Of a DNA stretch of 64,000 bases, positions 30,811 to 41,871 are shown piece by piece. The position numbers and the translations under genes were made by a program. This DNA is from Bathynomus jamesi. Its lineage: Eukaryota; Arthropoda; Malacostraca; Isopoda; Cirolanidae. Positions within the stretch are counted from its first letter, which is position 1; every line of letters begins with the position of its first letter. The notes beneath the pieces were generated by a model. That model made no database searches. It saw only the letters and a list, made by a program, of their open reading frames with translations, and was not told the origin of the DNA. Location: the NCBI GenBank assembly GCA_023014485.1, contig JAJOZX010001002.1:626001-690000 (forward strand), in the 5' to 3' direction.

Positions 30811-31015
30811 ATACACAAGTTGAATGAAGAATATGGGGGTGTTTGTGGTGGGTATGTGTGCACTAAAAGCCTATAAGAAATACACAAGTGGAACGAAGAA
30901 TATGGGGGTGTTCGTGGTGGGTATGTGTGCACTAAAAGCTTATAAGAAATACACAAGTTGAACGAAGAATATGGGAATGTTTGTGCGGGTATGTGTGCAC
31001 TGTCTAAGATATACA
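30811..31015. repeat. 69-bp tandem repeat, three copies
   Basis: CACAAGTTGAATGAAGAATA-type units start at 30814, 30883 and 30952, with GGTGGGTATGTGTGCACTAA in each. It replaces the 3' end of the ZBED-type hAT transposase gene on the minus strand. Confidence 0.88.
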
Positions 31016-32048
31016 CATTTACTGTTACCTTTTGATAACCATCTTACCTCTGTATGAGGGAGTAATTGGCGGAAGTTTTCGTCATTTTCTTCGCATAATA
31101 ATGCGAATAGCCGACTATTAAGTGCATTCGCTTTTATTTTATTAATTACTTTTATGCAAATTTCCAAAACAGCATTAAGCTCTCCAGTTATGTTTTTTGC
31201 TATTAGATGTTGTCTATGTAAGACACAATGCACTGTATGAACTTCTGGAATTATTTTCTTTACCAAACCTAAAAATCCTCTATATTTACCAACCATAGCT
31301 TGAGCTCCACCAGTTGCTATTGCAGTTATATTATTAAAGGGAATGTCATACTTCTCAAGATATTGCTGCAAACAAGCAAAAATTTATTCACCTTTGGAAT
31401 CAGTTTTCAAAGATTTGGCGAATAGGAATTCGTTGATCATACAGTTTTTACTCACACTGTAATATCTTACATAGGCCATTAGAATATTTTCACTTCCAAA
31501 TGTTGACTCATCTAACTGCAAAGCAAACTTAGCCTGTTGTAATTCAGAATTAACTGTAGTTTCAACATCATTCGCCGTCTCAGCAATCCGACGCTGCACT
31601 GTATTATTGCTCAGAGGGATACTCTTTAAAACTGGATTACCATCACTTTTCATGACAGTCTCTATTGCTATCTTTATGGAAGGTAAAATTATTTCTCCAC
31701 CAAGAGTATGTGGCTTACTTTTTTAGCAATTAAGAGAGAAATTTTATATGATGCTTCCGCTCCGTCAATTGATGATGGCATTGTAGATGATTTTATAAAA
31801 GGTTTCAGAGTTGCTCGATTTACAAATCTTTCTTTCATTGTTTTAAAATATATAAGATCTTTGTCTCTTTTATCAGAGTGTTGTTTTTCTAAATGTTCTT
31901 TCATTTTCGATGGCTTCATGGCATCGTTACAAAATGTTTTTTCACACACAAGACACATTGGTCTTTGTTCATTAGTGGGAGAAGCTATAAATCCAAATTT
32001 TAAATATTCTACCGAGTATTGGCGATATTTTCTCTTTGGTATACTCAT
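31016..32048 (-). pseudogene. ZBED-type hAT transposase (C-terminally truncated)
   Basis: ATG at 32048 (MSIPKRKYRQYSVEYLKFG). It has a BED zinc finger with CLVCEKTF and a KMKEHLEKQHS block (about residues 32-60), then an IPLSNNTVQRRI block, the first catalytic strand ALQLDESTF, then NITAIATGGAQAMVGKYRG (where family members usually have an Asp before GA), HTVHCVLHRQHL and TEVRWLSKG. Frames break near 31690 and 31380 with stops. The C-terminal catalytic Glu and dimerisation domain are absent. Inactive by truncation, frameshift and the apparent loss of the second Asp. Zinc finger and catalytic core belong to the ZBED5/SCAND3-like group. Confidence 0.85.
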
Positions 32049-32057
32049 GATCAGGGG

Positions 32058-32211
32058 TTTCTCATTTGAGATCTTAACACAGATTATGGAATGTTAATAT
32101 AATGAAGCAATTTAATTCTTTGTGTTTATATATAATCATGTAAAGATAATAAAACTATTTAATATAAGTAATTAAGAAAACTTTTTGTGCATATTACTCA
32201 GCCTAATTATA
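32058..32211. repeat. Leader duplication, copy 1 (split by mariner)
   Basis: TCATTTGAGATCTTAACACA to AGCCTAATTATA is repeated at 33701-33852. Copy 1 continues past the mariner at 33618-33695 with TTTTAAATGGACGCAAACAC. Confidence 0.88.
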
Positions 32212-33617
32212 CCGGGTGCGGCAAAAATAACGCCCTTTTTAGTTTATTCTCTTTTATTGAAGGAAATAAATCAATTACAGCATTTTAAGAGAAATAATAA
32301 GGTTTTTAAGAAAAATACAGCATTTTAAGAAAAATAATAAGTACTTTCTCAGTAAAAACTAAAAAATAACTGGAATTTAATTAATTTTGTGGTTGGCTCA
32401 ATACACCTTAAAAAAAATGTACTCTACATACATAGTATTTACTAACCTAATGATCATGTTCAAAATGCTCCCCTTGATGTTCAATACAACACTGAACCCT
32501 ACCAGCAACACTTCTACAAACCTTTTGACACAGTTCTACGTTAATTGTAGTAAATTTTTCACGAATTGTTTGTCTTAATTCAGGAAGTGTTTTCGGTTTG
32601 ATCTTGTAAACAAGATCTTTCAGTACCCCACAAGAAAAAGTCAGGTGGTGTTAGGTCTGGCGATCGTGCTGGCCACTCAATTGCTCCACGTCGTCCTATC
32701 CACCTCCCTTCGAAATTTAAATTTAACCATTCCCTAACGAGTAACCCATAGTGGGGTGGCGCACCATCCTGTTGAAAGTAAATTCCATTCTGATTTCTAA
32801 CTCTCGGCCAGAATTCAGTTTGCAGCATTTGTAAATAATTATCTTGATTAACAGTACTATCAAAGAATATCGGGCCTATTATTCCCATGGAAGAGATGGC
32901 TGCCCAAACTGTCACTCCTGGTAGGTTAACGTCTTTTTCCAAGATAACATGTGGGTTAACATCGCTCCAGTACACACAATTATGGCGATTGATATGCCCG
33001 TTCAATTTGAATGTTGCCTCATCTGACCACCATATCTTATCAAGAAAGGTCTCATCTTCATTGACTTTATTCAGGAAATTTTCGCAAAACTCTAATCGTC
33101 TATTTGCATCTCCATCATGCAAGCTCTGTAACACGCGAGGGATGTAAGGCTTCATCTTGTTCTTCTTTAAGAGTCTACGGACACTTCTGTCACTGATACC
33201 CAACTCTGTAGAAAGACGTCTACTGGATTTTTGAGGAGTGTGCAACAATGATTCTCTTAATTCATCGGACTTTTCTAAGGTTGTTGCTAAAACTGGCCTC
33301 CCTGATCTTGTGGCATCACTTACGCTTCCGGTTCTTTCAAATTTCCTAATTAGACTTGTGATATTGCGGCTCTGCACTTGTCGAATGTTAAATTCTTCTG
33401 ATAACAAACGAGCGGCTTTAGCTCCATTGTTATTGTTTTGGTAATAATGTTTAACTGCTTTCACTCTTTGTTCTCTCGTCAATCGCAAGGCCATATTTAT
33501 TCAGAATTTCTGTAAAAATAAAAGAAACAAAATGATACAATATAAAACTAAAAAATTATACTGTATAAAACTATAAAGATACAATTATTAAAAGGGCGTT
33601 ACTTTTGCCGCACCCAG
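32212..33617 (-). mobile_element. Mariner-type transposon, DD41D group, 1406 bp
   Basis: Inverted ends C(C/T)GGGTGCGGCAAAA..TAACGCCC (32212 onward, complement ending at 33617), each flanked by TA. Full-length transposase on the minus strand. Inserted in the first copy of the hAT leader duplication. Confidence 0.92.
32447..33494 (-). pseudogene. Mariner transposase, DD41D, one frameshift
   Basis: ATG at 33494 (MALRLTREQRVKAVKHYY). An N-terminal helix-turn-helix region binds the element ends (about residues 1-110, with NITSLIRKFERTGSV). Catalytic residues are WWSDEATF (first Asp), [11 protein letters not shown] (second Asp) and WPARSPDLTPPDFFLWG (third Asp); 41 residues separate the last two, the DD41D (rosa-like) arrangement. 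The frame is open for 304 codons and breaks once right after FFLWG; the C-terminus (LPELRQTIREKF and on, to TAG 32447) continues in the next frame. The protein cuts and pastes the element at TA sites. One frameshift is the only visible lesion, so this copy is young. Confidence 0.92.
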
Positions 33618-33695
33618 TACCTATAACCATTCTTTTAAATGGACGCAAACACCCACGCAAATATCAAAAGCCTAGTATCTATGCGGCAGCACTCA

Positions 33696-33930
33696 CTCAC
33701 TCTCATTTGAGATCTTAACACAGACTATGGAATGTTAATATAATGAAGCAATTTAATTCTTTGTGTATATATATAATCCAGTAAAGATAATTACACTATT
33801 TAATATAAGTAATTAAGAAAACTTTTTGTGCATATTACTCAGCCTAATTATATAATCACTCTTTTAAATGGACGCAAACACCCACGCAAATATCAAAAGC
33901 CTACTAACAGAGCGGAAGCTCTCACTCAGC
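33696..33930. repeat. Leader duplication, copy 2
   Basis: Tandem copy of 32058-32211 plus 33618-33695, including ATGGACGCAAACACCCACGC and TCAAAAGCCTA. It shows the duplication predates the mariner. Confidence 0.85.
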
Positions 33931-34162
33931 CGCAGCTGCTACAATTTCCCAAATGATAAATGCCAGATGTTGCCAGATGAAAGGTGTACGGCAATTATTA
34001 ATGTGCGGACAGATTTTGGTATAAGAAAAAAAAATTAATGGAAATTTATTTTAATATAGTTAGTGTTACTATTTTTCCAAAAGCTTAGAGACCCCCTGGA
34101 AGCTTCCTACAGACCCCTGGGGGTCTGTACAGACCACTTTGGGAATCCCTGACTTAACCGAA

Positions 34163-34274
34163 CCAATCGTCAATGGCGTACAGTTGACCTAACGATTGGT
34201 TAGGTTAAGTCGTGATATTTTCGTTAATTATCCTTTAAGGCTAACTAAAGAAGGCTGGGGGCCCTGATTTTCAG

Positions 34275-34345
<71 letters not shown>

Positions 34346-34490
34346 TGTGTATATATAAATTGACGATTGGTGAGGTTAAGTTGTAATATTTTCATTAGTT
34401 TTAACGTTTTATTTGATTAAGTATACGCGGACAAAGTTGGGGAACGCAAACTATACTAGGATAATGTAGGGGAACGTAAACTAGAGTGTA
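34163..34490. repeat. Repeat cluster with TA microsatellite
   Basis: Contains GATTGGTTAGGTTAAGT/ACTTAACC-type inverted blocks, (TA)n at 34280-34342 and one unit of the GGATAATGTAGGGGAACGTA repeat (near 34459) that continues at 34920. Confidence 0.75.
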
Positions 34491-34919
34491 GGACAAAAGC
34501 CCCCTAGGAAAAATAATAAGAATTTTTTTAATCATTATTTTTATTCTTTATTATTTACAGTTTATGTTTGTAGTTTATAGTTTAGTTTATGTTTATAGTT
34601 TATGTATTTTCGCTCTCGTCATTTTCGTTTAAACTAACGAAAATATCACAACTTAACCTAACCAATCATCAAGGGTGTACAGTTGACCTAACCGGGCATT
34701 CAGTTGCCCTAACCGGGCATTCAGTTGACCTAACCTGGCATTCAGTTGAACTAACTGGGCATTCAGTTGACCTAACAACTGAGCATTCAATTAACAAAAC
34801 AGGTTAATATTGGTTATTTCACCTAAATATCTTCTGATCTTTTCAGATTAGATGTGACACCTGACTTGCCCTACTCAGCAATTTGTCCAGGGGACTTTTG
34901 TCCTAGGGGGCTTTTGTCC
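34491..34919. mobile_element. MITE with TIR GGACAAAAGCCCCCTAGG
   Basis: Left end GGACAAAAGCCCCCTAGG and right end CCTAGGGGGCTTTTGTCC form a perfect 18-bp inverted pair. The interior carries a short tandem array of GGGCATTCAGTTGACCTAAC-type units (34690-34780). It lies within the GGATAATGTAGGGGAACGTA array. Superfamily not assigned. Confidence 0.75.
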
Positions 34920-35035
34920 GGACCCGCGTAAACTACACTAGGATAATGTAGGAGAACGTAAACTACACTAGGATAATGTAGGGGAACGTAAACTACACTA
35001 GACACCACAGGGGGACGTAAACTACACCTGCTCCT
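34920..35035. repeat. Short tandem array GGATAATGTAGGGGAACGTA
   Basis: Three to four units of about 33-35 bp containing CGTAAACTACACTAG; an outlying unit lies left of the MITE near 34459. Confidence 0.85.
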
Positions 35036-35096
35036 TTAATTTTAATTGATATAAATAATGTGGCATGTATAAGGATTATTTTGACAATGCTAATTA

Positions 35097-37868
35097 CACT
35101 GGTATGCATATGAAATTTTTTTGTCTGCTGTGAGGGTTTTTTCAACTCATATTATATAATTCGACCATGCTGAATTCGAAAATGACATTGGTTTTCCTCA
35201 ATCAGGTCAGGTTTTTTCTCTATTGGCCATTTATTATAAGTCCAATTTTATCCCCAAATTTATTGATTTTTTTAGCTTAAACACTGTAGATACGAGTAAT
35301 ATTATAAGAACACTCGTGAAAAATGAAAACATTGTGAGAATAAATACTTTTATTCATACAATGAATATGGAAAAAAGTTTATTGAGGAAGGAATGAAGTT
35401 TTTTTGGCTTTCCGTCTGTGTTTTTCTTCGGGCACGTCTCGCTTCAAACACCAGCAATAGTCCGCCAGCATATTGATATCCCAGTTTCCCTGGTACCTCT
35501 CTTCCATTATTTTGATATCTTGGTGAAATCGTTCACCCTGTTCCTCACTATAATCCCCGCAATTTTCAGGAAAATAGTCCAAGTGGGACCACAAAAAGTG
35601 CATTTTTATGGACATGCGCGACCCATGAGCTTTGAAAGCTTCCATCAAGTTTTCGACAACGGACTCGTATTCTGGATTTCTACGCTTGCCAAGAAAATCA
35701 GTGACAACTGATTTGAATGCCTGCCAGGCATTCTTCTCAGTTGGAGTCATTGCGTTTTCGAACTGAGTATCCTTGATCAAAGTTCGAATTTGAGGACCAT
35801 CAAAAACCCCAGCATTTAGTTTAGCATCAGATATATGAGGAAATTTACTCTCGAGATATCGGAATGCTGAACCCTCCTTATTCATTGATTTGATGAAATT
35901 TTTCATCAAGCCCAGCTTAATATGAAGTGGTGGGAGCAAAATGTTTGTTGGTGGTACAAGGGGCACTGAAACGACATTATGCGACCCAGGTTCAAAATTC
36001 TCTCTGGATGCCCATTCACGCTGTGCATAGTGCTTCCTTTTTGCAGAGGAAACATGGGTATTTCGTGTATCCCCCTTGCATTCCCAATACAAATGCCACA
36101 ATCTGAAAAAAATGAAAATATTTAAAGAATTTAGAGAATTTGTTCTATCAGATAAAAAAATCTATGCATTGGACTGTATCACTTCTGTGGGGAAGTTAAG
36201 TGTTCTTATACGCTCTCAAATAACCTTTGGAAAAACAACATAGTCAATAGCAATAGTTTACTTATGATATTAGTATTACCTTCAAATCTCCACAGATCCT
36301 CCAGTTATGTTGGTCGTATACGAGAGCATCCAGTAAAATTTTCATGTTATCGTAGCTCTCAGTAAGTTGTACGGAATGTGCTACAGGGACTGATGCAACT
36401 CTATTCCCAATGTTGAGAAGTACTGCTTTCAAACTTCGTTTAGACGAGTCTATAAATAGCCTCCATTCTGATGCGTTATATGGCAGGCCCAAGGATTCGA
36501 TTAGCCCCTCAACATTGCAGCAGTACACTAAGGAAGAGGTATTTTCGTGCACTGCAAAAAACTTGCGGAATTCTTCTCTCGTTTCCTATACCAGGAGAAT
36601 GTTGTTCCCGGAGCCAGCAAGTTGTCCTCTCGAAGTCGTGAGCCCAAGATCTCGGCAGCTAATTTGGAAAGTCCTAAATCCCTGGTAAGATCATTAAGTT
36701 TGGCCTGGTTGAGAGGCCTCGGCTCATTTGAAGCGGTATTTTGAGGTATATACGACTGGGACTGGTCATTGGCATTGGTCATTGATTCATCATCAGAATC
36801 ATCGAAGTCCAGGGTTTGAGGTGGGTCGGGTATTGGAATTCCAGGACCATGGGGTACAGGTCTCATAGGAGAAGGAATGTCAGGGTATACAACAATGTGT
36901 TTATTCTTCTTGTTAACTCCTGAAAATAGAAACACAGAAACATGGATATAAAACTTGCATATGAAATAGAAGAAGCATTCAGACAGTGGCGGTCGTGAGG
37001 GAAGGCTGCGGTCTGTAAGATATGAAATAGGTCGATGGAGTCTGTATATTTTCTTTCTTTTTCATTCATATTGTCCCTTCGGGGACAATATGAATGAAAA
37101 AGAAAGAAAATATACAATCATTGTATATGTAAATGTAACTTGTATAACAATATGTATGTGTAAATGTATTTTCTATAACAATATATATATGTAAATGTAT
37201 GATTACCATTATGGTGAATATTATGCTATATATGGTGAATATTACATTATGGTGAATATTATGTCAAGTTTCATACGAGGATTTCAAATATTTAAGAAAA
37301 ATAAATTTATAAGCCCACCTTGGAGGTTTGTCATGCAGAAATAGCAATTTGTCACGTGATCCTTTCCTTCTCTCCAAATCATGGGAATTCCAAAAGGCAA
37401 AGATTTCGCTCTGCCTTTGCTCCATCTTCTCAAATTTTCAATGCACGTCTTGCAGCACATATGAGGGGCGAAATTTTTGTCCTGGTCCCCTAGCTTAATT
37501 CCAAAGTATGCTCTATACATTGTCTTCACAAATTTAGTGATTTGGGACTGGTTATTTGGCATGGTAACCGTCCCACATATGTAGCAGAATCTATTGGGAT
37601 CATTTTTACACGCTCTATTCATTATGAAATATTTTATCTATATGCCTGAAAGTAAAAAAAGATATTATACAAGTGAAACAAGTGATGATAGATGTTACTG
37701 TTCCAATTCCGCTTTGACAAAATCACGAAATTCTATTTTACTTATGAGGCCATAGCCGGATAACCTGAGCTGATTGAGAAAAACGGATTGCAGATTCGAA
37801 ATCAGCAGGAAAAACTCTATAAGAATCACTTACAAAACCCTTGACAGCAAAATTGATGCATACCAGTG
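35097..37868 (-). mobile_element. CACTA-like transposon, intron-containing, 2772 bp
   Basis: Ends CACTGGTATGCAT and ATGCATACCAGTG, flanked by the 3-bp duplication TTA (35094-35096 and 37869-37871). Inverted similarity extends inward for roughly 150 bp in diverged form (TCCTCAATCAGGTCAGG left versus its near-complement right). CACT-starting ends with a 3-bp target duplication fit CACTA/EnSpm (CMC) transposons. It carries one three-exon gene on the minus strand. Confidence 0.8.
35379..37622 (-). pseudogene. CACTA-like transposase, three exons, few frameshifts
   Basis: Exon 1 (37622 to about 37303) starts MNRACKNDPNRFCYICGTV, a Cys-rich finger continuing with HMCCKTCIENLRRW and CYFCM; donor AAG|GTGGGC. 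Exon 2 (about 36919-36292) follows a TTTTCAG acceptor: IPSPMRPVPHGPG, an acidic stretch, LIDSSKRSLKAVLL-type LFIDSSKRSLKAVLLNIGN, and WRICGDLK before GTAATA. Exon 3 (about 36101-35379) follows a TTTTTCAG acceptor: LPPLHIKLGLMKNFIKSMNK, SIKMHFLWSHLDYFPENC, SEEQGERFHQDI and LADYCWCLKRDVPE. Frameshifts near 36555 and 36040. The Asp/Glu residues in these blocks are candidate catalytic residues (inference). Domain assignment rests on element structure; the same protein occurs at 41872-43573. Confidence 0.75.
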
Positions 37869-37871
37869 TTA

Positions 37872-38326
37872 TCTATCATTTTAGGGTTATGACTTATGTC
37901 TCAAGGTTTGAAGAAATTAATTTCGGGCATATCGTTGTTGTGTTTAGAATTATTTTTTAATTATTGAACTTAAATTAAACTACAGAGAAATTACTAATGC
38001 GCACTATGCACTGTATATAGTGTGCACATGTACATGATGTACGACGAATACCGTATAGGTACAATATTGAACATGCATAATCCCGTTCGAAAGCGTTTCA
38101 GAATAAATTAAGATAGCCTAAAGTATAAGTTGTCTAACGAATCTAAATTAGAGATTATGAAGTGGCCTATACAATGCAACAGCAGCACAATAAGTTTTTC
38201 TACTATTCTTGTTCGTTTTATTTGAAAAATAAAAATAAATAGAAAATTTCAAATGCAATTTTGGCGCCCCCCCTCTTTGGGGACCAGGGCGGCTGCCCCT
38301 TCTGCCACCTCCTAGCTACGCCCCTG
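37872..38326. mobile_element. hAT element fragment, one end
   Basis: Read on the minus strand from 38326: CAGGGGCGTAGCTAGGAGG then GGCGCCAAAATTGC, resembling the end of the hAT at 50400-52136 (CAGCGCCGTAACTAGG, GGCGCC). The other end is not recognised; the left boundary given here is only the limit of the neighbouring element. Confidence 0.55.
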
Positions 38327-38862
38327 ATTATACCTAAATGTATATAGCATGCATAAGTGTTATTATTAAATTGGAGTAACTACGGTTATAAGTACCGTGT
38401 CAACAATAAGTTTTAATAATTTTTTCAAAGTAAGAAATATCAAGTGGGTATAGTAGTCATTTATAAGGTCATGGGCTCGTGACATTCTAAATGCAGCCGT
38501 ACGAAACTTAAAATATCATACATTAGAGACCTTGTCTAAATTTACAGTATAAAAGAAAACAGAAATGACGTTCTTGTTTATCAGTCATTTAAGGAAACCC
38601 ATTTTGCGTGAATAGCTAAATGGTTTCTGTGTATATTCGGAATGTAAACCAGTGTGTAAGGTGGGAGCTAAGGTGTGTCGCCCCACTAGCCTGACTTTGT
38701 ACACTTAACCCCTTAAATTAATTTATTAACTAAACCTTAATTAATGGGGTTACAAGCCAAGACTAAGATGCTTTCAAATGAGTCCAAGTTAATAGAAGCT
38801 TTATTTCGCAGGAATTCATTATTTTAAATGAGAAAAGGATGCGTTTTTAGGTTACTCTAAAT
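38327..38862. other. Unassigned spacer
   Basis: No gene, RNA or repeat boundary recognised. Confidence 0.3.
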
Positions 38863-39048
38863 CAGCGCTGTCCAACTTGCGACCCGCGGAATGGACATTT
38901 GCCAAACTTCATTTCTGAATTTTCTTCCCTATTTTATCATTTCTAGTAGGGGAGAACAACATTCAGCGGGTTCCTAAGTCGTATTAACCAACAGTGTATG
39001 ATTATAGGCAACATCTTGGCCGCGCTTTATAGAAGTTCGACAGCACTG
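38863..39048. mobile_element. hAT MITE, 186 bp
   Basis: Ends CAGCGCTGTCCAACTT and AAGTTCGACAGCACTG (two mismatches when paired), flanked by the perfect 8-bp duplication CTCTAAAT (38855-38862, 39049-39056). Classic short Charlie-like MITE. Confidence 0.92.
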
Positions 39049-39371
39049 CTCTAAATCATTATTGCATCTGGACACAAAATTAGAGAGAACGAACTTATTA
39101 TTCACCTTACTCTATAAATGTCAGTTTAACCTTTAACGGACATATTTAATTCTGGTAAATAGCTATCATTCTGATCTCAAGTTAAGAACAATGATTAACA
39201 AAAATAAAAGAATTTAATTTATATATATCAAATCAGGCACAAAATCCAATAGTACCCGTTAAAATTCAAAATGTCTAGATTCTTTTAACCTTTTCTTACT
39301 AGATGACAGCATTCAGTCTGTTTGACATTTGTCAAATGGAGTCACGAATTAATTATAACAGACAACTATAA
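39049..39371. other. Unassigned spacer
   Basis: AT-rich, nothing recognised; ends at the TAA target site of the Academ-like element. Confidence 0.3.
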
Positions 39372-39810
39372 TAGTCCGGTTGCACGGGGTAGGAACCCTG
39401 CATTGTTTGTTATAAAGAAAATCTTGACATATTTTGAAAGCTTATACCACCCCATTCAAGAATCCATCGGGTGTACACCTGACCCCTGCTTGGCCTTTTC
39501 AATATGGCCGCCATTTTCCAAGATGGCCGGCGAAACTTAAAAATCCCATATCCTGGTCAATACTTGATGGATTTTGATGATCTTGGTGTCATTTCTAGGG
39601 GTTTTTAGGATGGGGAGTCAATCTGGAGGGGTTGCAGATACTTTAGGAGTCGTTTTGACCCACATTCTTCAATACTCCAGGTCATTGGAGGTCAAACGCC
39701 CCCCGAAATAAGGAATATTCCATATCCCGGGCAGTCGTGGAGATATTTTAGTGATCTTACTGTCGTTTTTATGGTTTTGGGCGAGACTGAGTAGTTCTAT
39801 AGACACATGA
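39372..39810. repeat. Academ-like element 1, left TIR
   Basis: Inverse partner of 44313-44760, with small indels; begins TAGTCCGGTTGCAC. Confidence 0.88.
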
Positions 39811-40198
39811 TAACAGTAGGATATCATTTTGCAACTCCATGGGTCAAGTCAAGGTCATTTGAGGTTAAAGTTTGGCCTTGAAATATGATAATGCCACAGT
39901 TGACATCACTGTATTTGCTTTATTTCAGTGACAATTTCTACAATCTAGCTAACTGCTGAGCACTTAACATCTTTTCTGCAGATAAAACCAGATCATAATG
40001 CTTAAATGACATAACCCACATTATATGGATATGGATATTCGGATATAAACTACAGTTTATGCTGACGTGCAGGGCACATGCATTCTATGGAAGGTTGGAA
40101 AGCTACAAAATATGACCTCGTAAGCAAAACAAAGCTCACACCTAGCTGGGGGATTGGCATTGACAACTTTGATGCAGTTATTCACATTAGGTAACCAT

Positions 40199-41563
40199 TT
40201 ATTGTGGGCAAATATCAAAAGACATGGTTGTGTCAAGATCGTCAGGATCATCAGTCTGCTCTTCATTTGCGTTTTGGGTCAATGGATTGTTGCAATCCAA
40301 GCCGCTACCACATGCACAGAACATTGTGCAAGGGATTCCGCGTCCCATGCAGCCGCAGCGACTCCCCCTGCATGCTGATTGTGATTCACACCCACATCTG
40401 ATTAGCTTCAGAACTTCACCTGGTGCTAAGCACACTCCTTCACCAACTGTTTTTGGGATGAGAACTCTGTTTGTTTCGTCTCTCTCCCACCCATAATGCA
40501 CAGGATCAAGTGGTGGTGGGTCACACTTTAGTGCATCGAGCCAGTTCGCCACAGTGTAGTGGGCTCTGAGCACATTTTGATGGAAAGCTTCAGTTGTTGG
40601 TGGTAGAGAACATAGTTTGGGTGCAGCAGTTCCCGACTTCCGTCTTCTGAGCCCATACTCGCTGACGACACTCAGTAAGAGATGAGGATTTCTTATTCCC
40701 ATAGCATGCAACAATGAACGCTGTTGCCTCTTTCTCGATATGGTCAAAGCATGCATCAAGGGACCCCAGCTTGTCTAGCTTCCGACCCTTCTTGGCTGTG
40801 GCAATGGCAGTGGCTTTGCCGATGCCATGTATTGCTGCAACTGTGTCACAACCACTCAAAGCGTGTAGTTTGAGGATTTGTGGGATGATGTCTTTGTGCC
40901 GGGTTACAGTTGCTCGGATGTCCACTGATTTTCTGCCACGCACTGGAGACTCCATAATCATGGGACAGCCTAGTTTCTTAAATTCATAGAAGTGAGTCAG
41001 CATGGCAAACACGTCTGTGTCATCACAAATGATGGAGATGCGGGCATCAGACTCTTTCTCAGCTTGTGCAATAGCGTGTTGTGTTATTATCACTCACTGA
41101 CTTTCAAACAAAAGAGACAGTGTTTTTTAGGGTCATATACTGGGCCTTCACTGAGAATAGCACTACGTAGTCCTTTTGGCTCCACTGTAGGGGTATCACA
41201 TTCTCTCTTTTTCATGAATGCTGATAAATTCCGCTTGGACACATAAGTGGAAACGCAGTTCTTGTGACAACAAAGGATTTTTGCTCCATCTTCCAAGAGA
41301 GGCTCTAGTCTCGCTCGAACATCTGGCTACCCTCTGATGTCGCTGCTCTCTATGATTTTCTGAATCCTCCCACAATTTGAAAGACCTTTCTGACCTCCAG
41401 GACAGCTACGCAGGAAATCCTTGAAGAAACATTCGTCTGCAGCTTTTGTAGAACCTGAAAAATAAGAAGTTTGTTCACCGATTCTTCAGGGTACAAATCG
41501 CATTGAAATAATTTATCCTCAACAAATGAAAACTAAACAATGCTCACCTGGTATATTCTCCAT
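40199..41563 (-). pseudogene. Academ-like transposase, internally deleted
   Basis: Exon 1 is tiny (41563-41548, MENIP plus one base) with donor CAG|GTGAGC; exon 2 starts at 41454 after TTTTTCAG. It encodes an N-terminal Cys/His region (ILCCHKNCVSTYVSKRNL, HCLFC; 41090-41330). At about 41093 the sequence jumps to the nuclease region AIAQAEKESDARISI, ICDDTDVFAML and LSGCDTVAAIHGIGKATA, matching FEN/XPG motifs. The C-terminus carries a Cys-rich block (RCGCESQSACRGSRCGC..CTMFCACGSG) and an acidic tail. Compared with the copy at 60-64 kb, roughly 900 codons between the N-terminal fingers and the nuclease are missing, plus frameshifts near 40700 and an in-frame stop near 41325. Defective. Confidence 0.78.
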
Positions 41564-41871
41564 ATTCAGTAGTCAAAAAACAATTTTGGAATCAGCACAA
41601 CCAAGACGTCATCAAACCACCAGGTGGGCAGCACCATCAGCAATAATCTCAACAACCTGAAAAAAATAAGAGGAATAACACTGGTCTACAAATTTTGAAA
41701 AAGTTTGTGCTTCGGAGATAAAATGTGTTTCTTATTATGGATTTTGGGGTGCTGAAAACGAATATGACCATAAAACCAGTCGATTGGCTACAGTTTCCAA
41801 GAAAATTTAAGTTACACATTTTGCGTATATGTATACCATATATTAGTAACATACCTGTATAATGCAGTCAC

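Larger units (their letters stand above)
31016..34151 (-). mobile_element. hAT transposon, Charlie/ZBED type (3' end lost)
   Basis: The 5' end, read on the minus strand from 34151, is CAGGGATTCCCAAAGTGG, a typical Charlie-group hAT terminus, followed by GACCCCCAGGGG stem sequences. The element contains a ZBED-type transposase (31016-32048) and a duplicated leader. The mariner at 32212-33617 is inserted in one leader copy. The far end is replaced by the 69-bp tandem array. Confidence 0.8.
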
